DNA from: Pseudomonas sp. AL03
GTDB lineage: Bacteria > Pseudomonadota > Gammaproteobacteria > Pseudomonadales > Pseudomonadaceae
Assembly: GCF_029960815.1 (NCBI RefSeq)
Contig: NZ_JASBRE010000016.1
Coordinates: 1-64,000, forward strand
Direction: 5' to 3'
Length of the DNA: 64,000 nucleotides
Shown here one piece after another: positions 8,774-16,268 of this stretch (position 1 is the stretch's first letter; every line of letters begins with the position of its first letter). The notes under the pieces are model-generated. The model had not been told where the DNA came from, did no database searches, and was given only the letters and a program-made list of their open reading frames with translations. Made by a program: the position numbers and the translations under genes.

Positions 8774-9553
8774 TTGCTTATCGAGTCCCGTCGCCGCGCT
8801 TATTTGACCGCCATGCAGGTGGTCAACTGGCTGCCGCGCACCGAATTGCCCTTTGCAGCGCCCTCGCGCCCCGAACTGCTGGAGATGCCCGAGCCGTTGG
8901 TCGTTGCCCCGGTGGCGCCGGCTCCTGTGGCTGAGGCCCCCGTGGAACCCGTGGTCAAACCGGCCGAACGGGTGAAAATCGACGTGCCACGGCCATCGTT
9001 GGCCAGCACGCGCACGAACGCCAAGGTCGAAGAAGAGGCGGCTCCGGTCGCGGTCAAGGCGTCGGTCGTGCCGCCGCCGCGTTTCGCCCTGCAATTGCTG
9101 CGGGCCGGGCGCTGCCTGCTGTTGGTCGAGTTGCCCACAGGCGAATCGTTCCAGACCCGCGACCCCGCCTATTTGTTGCTCAAGGACATGCTGCGTGCCG
9201 CCGGTCTGCCGGACAGCCCGCAAATCGTCGGTGAGCCGGTGCGCTGGCCGTTGCTGGTTCGGGGCACCATGGATCAAGGCCCGGAAGCGGCTCGCGACTT
9301 CGTGCAAGGTTTTCTCTCGGCCCGGCTGGAAGACGCTCCATGCGTCTGCGTGTGGCTGATCGGCCTGCCGGCGGTGCGTTTCGCCGGTGAAGCGAACGCC
9401 GAATCCTTCAACCGTGAACTCCAGGTCGATGGCCTTGGCTCGGTCTGGGCCCTGCCGGGTCTGGAATTATTAATGGAAGAGCCACAGCGTAAGGCTGATG
9501 TCTGGCAAGCCATGCGTCGGCTGATGGTGCGCTGGAAAGAATCGAATGAGTGA
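8774..9553 (+). CDS. holD: Probable pseudomonad DNA polymerase III psi subunit (HolD-like)
   Basis: 259 residues, starting at a TTG. A short conserved-looking N-terminus (RRRAYLTAMQVVNWLPRTELPF) is followed by a Pro/Ala/Val-rich linker at about residues 35-95 and a C-terminal alpha/beta domain from about 95 on. In E. coli, holD (psi, which links the clamp loader to chi/SSB) lies directly upstream of rimI, and pseudomonads have a divergent, long psi at the same place (recalled literature). The link rests on position and on the N-terminal helix, not on overall similarity; automated annotation could call it hypothetical or TonB-like because of the Pro-rich stretch. It overlaps rimI by 8 nt. Confidence 0.62.
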   Translation: MLIESRRRAYLTAMQVVNWLPRTELPFAAPSRPELLEMPEPLVVAPVAPAPVAEAPVEPVVKPAERVKIDVPRPSLASTRTNAKVEEEAAPVAVKASVVPPPRFALQLLRAGRCLLLVELPTGESFQTRDPAYLLLKDMLRAAGLPDSPQIVGEPVRWPLLVRGTMDQGPEAARDFVQGFLSARLEDAPCVCVWLIGLPAVRFAGEANAESFNRELQVDGLGSVWALPGLELLMEEPQRKADVWQAMRRLMVRWKESNE

Positions 9554-9998
9554 CGCTGTATCGTTCCGCCCAATGATCGAGGCGGACATGGACGCTGTAC
9601 TGAAAATCGAATACGCGGCCTATAGCCACCCGTGGACCCGCGGAATTTTTCTCGATGGCCTGGGCAAGTACCAGATCTGGCTGATGTTCGAAGGCCTGCA
9701 GCAGGTCGGTCATGGCGTGGTGCAGATCATTCTGGATGAAGCGCATCTGCTGAACATCACCGTCAAACCGGAAAACCAGGGCCGTGGCCTGGGCTTGACG
9801 TTGCTGGAGCATTTAATGTCCCGGGCGTATGAGGCCAAGGCGCGGGAGTGTTTTCTGGAAGTGCGAGACAGCAACCGTGGTGCGTTTAAGTTGTATGAGC
9901 GTTATGGGTTTAACGAGATCGGTCGGCGCCGGGATTACTATCCTGCCGTCGGTGGGCGCGAAGACGCCGTCGTCATGGCTTGCACTCTGGTCGACTGA
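9546..9998 (+). CDS. rimI: Ribosomal protein S18 alanine N-acetyltransferase
   Basis: 150-residue GNAT-fold enzyme that acetylates the N-terminal Ala of ribosomal protein S18. The acetyl-CoA binding motif is at about residues 78-90 (ENQGRGLGLTLLEHL), and the C-terminal YERYGFNEIGRRRDYYP is typical of RimI. Its start lies inside the upstream holD-like gene, a conserved arrangement. Length is normal for the family. Confidence 0.93.
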   Translation: MSDAVSFRPMIEADMDAVLKIEYAAYSHPWTRGIFLDGLGKYQIWLMFEGLQQVGHGVVQIILDEAHLLNITVKPENQGRGLGLTLLEHLMSRAYEAKARECFLEVRDSNRGAFKLYERYGFNEIGRRRDYYPAVGGREDAVVMACTLVD

Positions 9999-10009
9999 TG
10001 TATTGCTAT

Positions 10010-10040
10010 TGTGGCAAGGGAGGCAAGCTCCCTCGCCACA
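10010..10040. repeat. REP-type hairpin between convergent genes
   Basis: An imperfect palindrome: TGTGGCAAGGGAG (10010-10022), a 5-nt loop, then CTCCCTCGCCACA (10028-10040), with a single A/C mismatch. It resembles the common fluorescens-group intergenic repeat built on TGTGGCGAGGGAG. It sits between the ends of rimI and the minus-strand gene and probably works as a terminator or mRNA-stabilising element. Confidence 0.7.
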
Positions 10041-10042
10041 GA

Positions 10043-10447
10043 TCAACGATTACCGTCTATCGGATCGCGCTCCGCCATTTCCGCCTCATCCAGCCCATTA
10101 CCACCGCCAATGTCGTCTTCATCGACAATGCTCAAATCCCAATCGGCCTGTTCGCCTTCGCCGGCCTCATGAGCATCGCGTGCGCCGTCTTCACGGATCA
10201 GATTTTCCGGGCTCATGTCGTCGTCGGTGGATTCATGGTCACTGGTCGAGGCCCCCGTCATGCCGGCTTCACGCACTCGATCCCGAGGCATCAGCCGCTC
10301 GCGCTCCGTTTCCGGCAGCTCGTCGCCGATTTTACCGCTGGGTGTTTCCTCGTCGAAATCCAGCTCATGCATCGATCCCATGCGGTCTTCGTTGTCATCG
10401 ATGGGCTCGGGTTGCACCGCATCGTACGGACGTCGTGATTCAGTCAT
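10043..10447 (-). CDS. Acidic, probably disordered conserved Pseudomonas protein
   Basis: 134 residues, very rich in Asp and Glu (runs such as DDDMSPENLIRED and DIGGGNGLDEAEMAERD), with no hydrophobic core, signal peptide or Cys. Homologues in Pseudomonas are often labelled serine kinase/phosphatase, but I see no kinase or phosphatase motif and do not support that name. It sits between rimI and the carbonic anhydrase, a conserved position. Function unknown. Confidence 0.7.
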   Translation of the reverse strand: MTESRRPYDAVQPEPIDDNEDRMGSMHELDFDEETPSGKIGDELPETERERLMPRDRVREAGMTGASTSDHESTDDDMSPENLIREDGARDAHEAGEGEQADWDLSIVDEDDIGGGNGLDEAEMAERDPIDGNR

Positions 10448-10600
10448 GGCAATTCCTCATACTGTGGGCCTTACTAGGGTGGACCTACTGGGCTGCTGAG
10501 AATTCCAACGACTCGCAACACCGGCAAATATGCATCGCGCACGTGACCCCGATGGACGGTTGTCTGTCAAACCAGCGCATCATTATCGAGGCTTCAAAGC

Positions 10601-11245
10601 ATGAACGAATTACAAGATCTGATTGATAACAACGAACGCTGGGCCGAAGCGATCAAGCAGGAAGATCCGGACTTCTTCTCCAAGCTGGCCCGCCAACAGA
10701 CACCTGAATACCTGTGGATTGGCTGTTCCGACGCCCGCGTGCCAGCCAACGAGATCGTCGGCATGCTGCCCGGCGACCTGTTCGTCCACCGCAACGTCGC
10801 CAACGTGGTGCTGCACACCGACCTCAACTGCCTGTCGGTGATTCAGTACGCGGTCGACGTGCTCAAGGTTAAGCACATCCTGGTTACCGGCCACTATGGC
10901 TGCGGCGGCGTGCGCGCCTCGATGCAGGACCGTCAGCTGGGTCTGATCGACGGCTGGTTGCGCTCGATTCGCGACCTCTATTATGAAAAACGCGAAGAAC
11001 TCGCCACGTTGCCCACCGAAGAAGAGCAGGTCGATCGTCTCTGCGAACTCAACGTGATCCAGCAAGTGGCTAACGTCGGGCACACCAGCATCGTACAAAA
11101 CGCTTGGCACCGCGGACAGAACCTGTCGATTCACGGCTGCATCTATGGCATCAAGGACGGTCGCTGGAAAAGCCTGAACGCGACCATCAGTGGCTTCGAG
11201 CAACTGCCGCCGCAATACCGTTTGCGTCCGGTCGAGGCGTTGTAA
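10601..11245 (+). CDS. can: Beta-class carbonic anhydrase
   Basis: 214 residues; interconverts CO2 and bicarbonate in the cytoplasm. The zinc ligands and catalytic dyad are all visible: C42 and D44 in CSDARVP, H98 and C101 in GHYGCGG, the same numbering as E. coli Can. Length matches the family. It appears to be a single-gene unit with about 150 bp upstream; its stop is followed after 6 nt by the end of the convergent SET-domain gene. Confidence 0.95.
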   Translation: MNELQDLIDNNERWAEAIKQEDPDFFSKLARQQTPEYLWIGCSDARVPANEIVGMLPGDLFVHRNVANVVLHTDLNCLSVIQYAVDVLKVKHILVTGHYGCGGVRASMQDRQLGLIDGWLRSIRDLYYEKREELATLPTEEEQVDRLCELNVIQQVANVGHTSIVQNAWHRGQNLSIHGCIYGIKDGRWKSLNATISGFEQLPPQYRLRPVEAL

Positions 11246-11251
11246 CGCCCT

Positions 11252-11776
11252 TCAACAGAGCGTTCGCCGACGCCAGTGCTGCAAAAACAACTGGCCGTCG
11301 GCGTTCGGCTGTTCATCGTAGCCGGTGATCCAGCCTCGGCAGTCGAGCGAGCCACACCGGCAGGCGAACTGATGCAGGAGTTTGTCTTCAGTGGCGGCAT
11401 AGTCCATCGTTAGCTGTTCGCCTTTTTTGATGTCCTTTAGCGCCCATAACCACAGCTCGCTCATGTCGAGAAATACGTTAGGGTCGCAGGAGTGACGCAG
11501 CAGCCCGCAGAAGCGCGGGTCGTAGACATGGATGCCAAGGGCCAGTTGTCGGGTATGCCGGCATCGATAAGGCAGCAGGTGCCCCGACGCCCGACAAATT
11601 CGGCTGATGCGTGGAAAGTCTCGAAGTGCTGCGACGGCTGCCGCCGATCCGTTGGCGTTGTCGATAATCTCGAAGTCGACCCTGGAGGGGAATCCAAGGC
11701 GAACGGGTAACTCCGCAAATGGATAAATCCCATCGGGTGGTTGCGCAAGAGTCCCGTGCAGGGCGTGGGTTTTCAT
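11252..11776 (-). CDS. Bacterial SET-domain protein with post-SET cysteine motif
   Basis: 174 residues. The C-terminal half holds the marks of a SET methyltransferase: LRHSCDPN (matching the NHSCxPN SAM-binding motif), the catalytic-site DYAATE, and a post-SET zinc motif CRCGSLDCRGWI. The N-terminal part is short for a full SET domain. SET enzymes methylate protein lysines using SAM; the target here is unknown. It is convergent with the carbonic anhydrase and ends 6 nt from it. Confidence 0.8.
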   Translation of the reverse strand: MKTHALHGTLAQPPDGIYPFAELPVRLGFPSRVDFEIIDNANGSAAAVAALRDFPRISRICRASGHLLPYRCRHTRQLALGIHVYDPRFCGLLRHSCDPNVFLDMSELWLWALKDIKKGEQLTMDYAATEDKLLHQFACRCGSLDCRGWITGYDEQPNADGQLFLQHWRRRTLC

Positions 11777-11876
11777 AACGATCCTTGTCCGGCTGGGTGC
11801 TGCGAACTCTTTCAGCTGACGATCCTGTCAGCTCTGCAACACTTGGGTGCGTCTCAAGCCTCTCGCAAATGAAACA

Positions 11877-11910
11877 GCGGGTCTACTGGCATAACTGACA
11901 GTAGACCCGC
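11877..11910 (-). terminator. Intrinsic terminator of the secreted-protein gene
   Basis: A perfect 12-bp stem, GCGGGTCTACTG (11877-11888) with CAGTAGACCCGC (11899-11910), and a 10-nt loop. On the minus strand it is followed by TGTTTCATTT. It lies just past the stop of the minus-strand gene. Confidence 0.75.
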
Positions 11911-11921
11911 CGTTCATCGTT

Positions 11922-13094
11922 TTACAGATGCGGGGCAGGGATCGCAGTCGCGGGCACCGGGGCTTTCAGCTGTTTGAGCTGAGATTTGATCGGTGCCGTC
12001 GCGCACTTGGCCACGGCTTGTTGCGGCGTCAGGTTGCGGATCGAGGTATAGAACAGCTCGCAGGTTTTTTCTGGCTGGGCCACTTGCCAGGTTTGGGTGC
12101 AACTTTTCAGTTCAACGTCGGGATTACTGTCCGGTTGGCGGCCCATGGCGGCCTGCCAGCACGCGGCACTCAAATCCTGGCCCATGACTTTAAGGCCAGC
12201 CGCGTCGGCCTTGGCCTGGGCATCGTTGCCGGTATAGGTGTCCGGGTCGGCGGCGTACCAGATATAGCTTGGGTGGTTGGAACCCAGCACTGGCACTTTC
12301 ACCCCGTCGCTCGGACTGATGCTGACCAGGCCCAGCACGGTCACGGTCGGCCCGTATTGCTGCTTGATCCAGTTACGCACTGGCGCGCCGAAGGCGACCA
12401 TCGGCAATGCCGCACCGCTGGCGTTCTGGCTGAGTTGCTTGACCATGGTGGTCTGGTAGTCCTTGAAGTAGTCGTAGACACCTTCCAGATCCTTGCCTGC
12501 GTTGGACGGCGCGGCAATCGGTGCGATGTCGATGATGGTCTGGTAGCCCGGAGTCTGGTCGGCAGGGATTCCGTTGTCAGTCAGCAGTGTGGCCCAGCGA
12601 TCGGTGGTGGCAGATCGCAGGTAATCCTGAGCCTGGGTCAACGAATAGTCTGGCGGGAAGTGCAACAGTTCAATGCTTTTGCGGTTTTCCAGGGCCATGC
12701 CCAGTGGCAGGAACAGATACCAGCTATAAGCCCACTTGCCATCGGCATTCAGCTTACTGGCGCCGGTGTAGGCCAGGTCGCCGGCATCGAGCAACGCGGC
12801 CAACGGTTTTTCATAGCCATCGGGTACGCCGCTGATTTCGGCGTAGAGCTGATCGTTATCGGTTTTGATCAGTACCTTCGCCGCGTTGTAGCCATCGCGC
12901 TGCACGCTTTGGGTCAGGTAATGCTCGACGGTCTGCTCCAGCGTCCAGTTGCGAAAGCAGATCACGTTGCAATTGTTGGGGTAGGCGAACAGGCGGGTGA
13001 CGCGTTCGGTGCTGCCCAGCTTCAGGTCGACATCGGCATGGGCGGCGGCACTCAAGGTGAGGGCCGCGAAGGTGAGTCCTGCGAACTTGAACAT
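11922..13094 (-). CDS. Unknown exported protein
   Basis: 390 residues with a clear Sec signal peptide (MFKFAGLTFAALTLSAAAHA, cleavage about residue 20). The mature part contains Cys near 39, 42 and in the C-terminal third (AACWQAAM, LKSCTQTW, EKTCELFY, AKCATAP), which fits a disulfide-bonded periplasmic protein. I do not recognise a domain. The repeated GLxVMGQDL and PSYIWYAADPDTY segments suggest an alpha/beta fold. A single-gene unit with its own terminator, downstream of the atoE-like gene in the same direction. Confidence 0.75.
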   Translation of the reverse strand: MFKFAGLTFAALTLSAAAHADVDLKLGSTERVTRLFAYPNNCNVICFRNWTLEQTVEHYLTQSVQRDGYNAAKVLIKTDNDQLYAEISGVPDGYEKPLAALLDAGDLAYTGASKLNADGKWAYSWYLFLPLGMALENRKSIELLHFPPDYSLTQAQDYLRSATTDRWATLLTDNGIPADQTPGYQTIIDIAPIAAPSNAGKDLEGVYDYFKDYQTTMVKQLSQNASGAALPMVAFGAPVRNWIKQQYGPTVTVLGLVSISPSDGVKVPVLGSNHPSYIWYAADPDTYTGNDAQAKADAAGLKVMGQDLSAACWQAAMGRQPDSNPDVELKSCTQTWQVAQPEKTCELFYTSIRNLTPQQAVAKCATAPIKSQLKQLKAPVPATAIPAPHL

Positions 13095-13173
13095 GCTCAG
13101 ATCCTTATCAGCGTGTGGGCCCTTAGCTTCGGGGGCGCATACATACTGAAACAGACTGCACCGAACAAGAAGT

Positions 13174-13199
13174 AGGGGTCGATAGAAATATCGGCCCTT
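13174..13199 (-). terminator. Possible terminator of the AtoE-like gene
   Basis: The stem AGGGGTCGATA (13174-13184) pairs with TATCGGCCCTT (13189-13199), two G-T pairs included, with a 4-nt loop. On the minus strand it follows the atoE stop by a few bases. The T tract behind it is poor, so termination may be weak. Confidence 0.45.
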
Positions 13200-13206
13200 C
13201 TTTGCG

Positions 13207-14625
13207 TTATGGCATCACCGGCGCCGTATACGTCAGCGTCGTCCCCAACGCCCACAGCAGAAACAGCACCAGCGGGGTGTGCACCAGCAGTTGCACGAAC
13301 GAAAACCCGATCAAGTCCCGCGCCTTCAACCCGAGCACTCCCAGCAACGGCAGCATGTAGAACGGGTTGATCAGGTTCGGCAGGGCTTCGGCGGCGTTGT
13401 AGATCTGCACGGCCCAGCCCAGATGGTAGTTCAGGTCGGTGGCCACTTGCATGACGTACGGCGCTTCGATGATCCACTTGCCCCCGCCGGACGGGATGAA
13501 GAAGCCGAGGATCGCTGAATACACGCCCATCAGCAGCGCGTAGGTGTCGTGGGACGCGATTTGTACGAAAAAGGTCGAGATGTGGTGAGCCAGCGTCTGA
13601 GCGTCAGTGCCTTTGACGGTGGTCATCAGCGCGGCGATTGAACCGTACAACGGGAACTGGATCAGGACACCCGTGGTGGTCGGTACCGCGCGGGACACTG
13701 CGTCAAGGAAGCTGCGCGGGCGCCAGTGCAGCAGGGCGCCGAGCATGATGAACAGGAAGTTGTAGGTGTTCAGCCCGGAAATCGCGCTGATCGCAAGTTT
13801 AGTCGAGAACTCATGGAACAGCCACCCGGCCGCCAGCAGCACCAGCAAAATCGTCAGCAGCGGGCTGTGCTCCAGCCATTCGCCGGGGCGGGTGCGCGGT
13901 TGCAATGGCGGCATATTAAAGCTCGGATCGATTCCGCAGGCCTTGGCATCCCGGGCCGAGTTCGGGCCGGGTGCAGTGGCGTAGGCAATGACCAGCGAGA
14001 TCACGATCAGTGCCAGCAACATCACGCCCGACTGCCAGAGAAAGATCGTTTGTGTGAAAGGAATCACGCCGGTGATCGACAGAATCGACGGCGGCAGGCT
14101 GGCCGGGTTGGCCTGCAATTGCGCGGCGGACGAGGACAGGCCCAAGGCCCACACTGCTCCGAGGCCCAGATAGGCGGCAGCACCGGCGGCACGGTAATCC
14201 ATTTTCAGATCGGTACGACGGGCGAGGGCGCGCACCAGCAAACCGCCAAACACCAGCGACAGCCCCCAGTTCAGCAGCGAAGCGACCATCGAGATCAACG
14301 CAATCCAGGCCACGGCCGAGCGGCCGTCTTTCGGAATCCGCGCCAACCGGTCGATCAGTTTCACCGCCGGTGGCGAGCTGGCGACTACATAACCGCCGAT
14401 CACCACGAAAGCCATCTGCATGGTGAACGGGATCAGGCTCCAGAAACCGTCACCGAAGGCCATGGCGGCGTCGATGGGCTTGGCGCCCATAAACAGGGTG
14501 GCCACGGCGACGATAATCACCGCCAGTGCGGCAAACACCCAGGAATCGGGGAACCAGCGTTCGGCAAAGCTTGAGCAGCGCAGGGCAAAGCGGGCAGAGC
14601 GGGTATCTTCGATATCAGCGGCCAC
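13207..14625 (-). CDS. atoE: AtoE-family short-chain fatty acid transporter
   Basis: 472 residues from the GTG at 14625, which has GAGGT about 8 nt upstream; the open frame continues to 14787 but the extra 54 residues are not transporter-like. About 11-12 hydrophobic segments, starting with DSWVFAALAVIIVAVATL. The signature regions SGGGKWIIEAPYVM and NYHLGWAVQIYNAAEALPNLINPFYMLPLLG are typical of the TIGR00366/AtoE family of inner-membrane carriers for short-chain fatty acids such as butyrate or acetoacetate. No atoAD genes are adjacent, so the true substrate is uncertain. Divergent from the MFS gene. Confidence 0.85.
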   Translation of the reverse strand: MAADIEDTRSARFALRCSSFAERWFPDSWVFAALAVIIVAVATLFMGAKPIDAAMAFGDGFWSLIPFTMQMAFVVIGGYVVASSPPAVKLIDRLARIPKDGRSAVAWIALISMVASLLNWGLSLVFGGLLVRALARRTDLKMDYRAAGAAAYLGLGAVWALGLSSSAAQLQANPASLPPSILSITGVIPFTQTIFLWQSGVMLLALIVISLVIAYATAPGPNSARDAKACGIDPSFNMPPLQPRTRPGEWLEHSPLLTILLVLLAAGWLFHEFSTKLAISAISGLNTYNFLFIMLGALLHWRPRSFLDAVSRAVPTTTGVLIQFPLYGSIAALMTTVKGTDAQTLAHHISTFFVQIASHDTYALLMGVYSAILGFFIPSGGGKWIIEAPYVMQVATDLNYHLGWAVQIYNAAEALPNLINPFYMLPLLGVLGLKARDLIGFSFVQLLVHTPLVLFLLWALGTTLTYTAPVMP

Positions 14626-14825
14626 GGGTGTACCTCGAATTTTTATGTTTGTTGTGATCCTCAGGGCCGCACACGCCCGTCTGGACAGCTGCCAACAGTA
14701 AATCAATCGACCTTTTTTGTGACGAAGTTTTACGAGTTTGGGACTTTGGTGTAACGGGTTGTCCGTTGGCGCGTTTGCGTAGACCATGGACGCCTTGGTT
14801 TTTTGCCTATGCCAGAGTTCTTTTC

Positions 14826-16139
14826 ATGACTGCCAACATCCACTCGCGCCCGGCGCCGTTCACCCGCTCGGATTACAAGACCCTCGGCCTTGCGGCGCTT
14901 GGCGGCGCGCTGGAAATCTACGACTTCATCATTTTCGTATTTTTTGCACTGACCCTCAGCCAGCTGTTCTTCCCGCCAGAAATGCCGGAGTGGCTCCGTC
15001 TGCTGCAAAGCTACGGGATCTTCGCCACCGGTTATTTGGCGCGGCCGTTGGGCGGGATTCTGATGGCGCATTTCGCCGACCGACTGGGCCGCAAAAAGGT
15101 CTTCAGCCTGAGCATCCTGATGATGGCGCTGCCGTGCCTGTTGATCGGCATCATGCCGACCTACGCCCAGATCGGTTATTTCGCACCGCTGCTGCTGTTG
15201 ACCCTGCGAATCCTCCAGGGCGCGGCGGTGGGCGGTGAAGTGCCGAGCGCCTGGGTGTTCGTCGCCGAGCATGCACCGGCCGGGCATCGCGGTTATGCCC
15301 TCGGTTTCCTGCAGGCCGGGTTGACCTTTGGTTACCTGATCGGCGCCCTGACGGCGACGTTCCTGGCACAGGCATTCACCCCGGCAGAAATACTTGATTA
15401 CGCTTGGCGTTACCCGTTCCTGCTGGGCGGCGTGTTTGGCGTAATCGGCGTCTGGCTACGCCGCTGGCTCAGCGAAACCCCGGTGTTTATGGCCATGCAG
15501 GCCCAACGCGATGCAGCCGTCGAGCTGCCGCTGCGCACGGTCTTGCGTGAGCATCGTCTGGCCATGGTGCCGGCGATGATTCTCACCTGCGTATTGACCT
15601 CGGCGGTGGTGGTGTTCGTGGTGATCACCCCGACCATGATGCAGAAAACCTTCGGTATGACCGCCAGCCACACCTTCGCTTTGAGTGCCTTGGGCATTGT
15701 TTTTCTGAACATCGGCTGCGTACTCGCCGGGCTGCTGGTCGACCGCATTGGCGCCTGGCGCACGGTGATGCTCTACAGCCTGCTGCTGCCACTGGGCATC
15801 GGCGTGCTCTATACCTGCCTGATTATCGGTGGCAACTGGATCGGTCTGGCGTACGCGGTGGCCGGTCTCAGTTGTGGGGTGGTCGGCGCGGTGCCATCGG
15901 TGATGGTCAGCCTGTTCCCGGCGCGGATTCGTGTCTCGGGCATTTCCTTCACTTACAACATCGCCTACGCCGCCTGGGCGAGTATCACACCGTTGTTGCT
16001 GATCGGTCTGATGCCGTGGAGCCCATGGATCTGCGTGATCTTCTGCGCGGTGATGGGGGCTGTGGGTGTGAGCAGCGCCGCGTATTTCGGGACGCGGATG
16101 CCAAAAGTTGGAAGCTGTTCGCCTGCTGGCGCGATGTAA
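14826..16139 (+). CDS. MFS metabolite:proton symporter
   Basis: 437 residues from the ATG at 14826 (MTANIHSRPAPF); the longer frame from 14766 adds a non-typical leader. Twelve transmembrane segments. The MFS loop 2-3 motif appears as ADRLGRKKVFS and the first helix as ALGGALEIYDFIIFVFF, which places it in the metabolite:H+ symporter group (citrate, alpha-ketoglutarate, proline/betaine carriers). The substrate cannot be told. Divergent from the AtoE-like gene, with a shared promoter region of about 200 bp. Confidence 0.85.
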   Translation: MTANIHSRPAPFTRSDYKTLGLAALGGALEIYDFIIFVFFALTLSQLFFPPEMPEWLRLLQSYGIFATGYLARPLGGILMAHFADRLGRKKVFSLSILMMALPCLLIGIMPTYAQIGYFAPLLLLTLRILQGAAVGGEVPSAWVFVAEHAPAGHRGYALGFLQAGLTFGYLIGALTATFLAQAFTPAEILDYAWRYPFLLGGVFGVIGVWLRRWLSETPVFMAMQAQRDAAVELPLRTVLREHRLAMVPAMILTCVLTSAVVVFVVITPTMMQKTFGMTASHTFALSALGIVFLNIGCVLAGLLVDRIGAWRTVMLYSLLLPLGIGVLYTCLIIGGNWIGLAYAVAGLSCGVVGAVPSVMVSLFPARIRVSGISFTYNIAYAAWASITPLLLIGLMPWSPWICVIFCAVMGAVGVSSAAYFGTRMPKVGSCSPAGAM

Positions 16140-16268
16140 TTGAAGGTAGGACCGTTCGTGTAGCAACTATTTTTGTATGGCAACTCTGAAACACTCTTCA
16201 GAAAATATCCCCAAGGCCGATGGTTAGGCTGCATACCGCTTTCTATCCCTGTCCATCGGTGTATCCCC

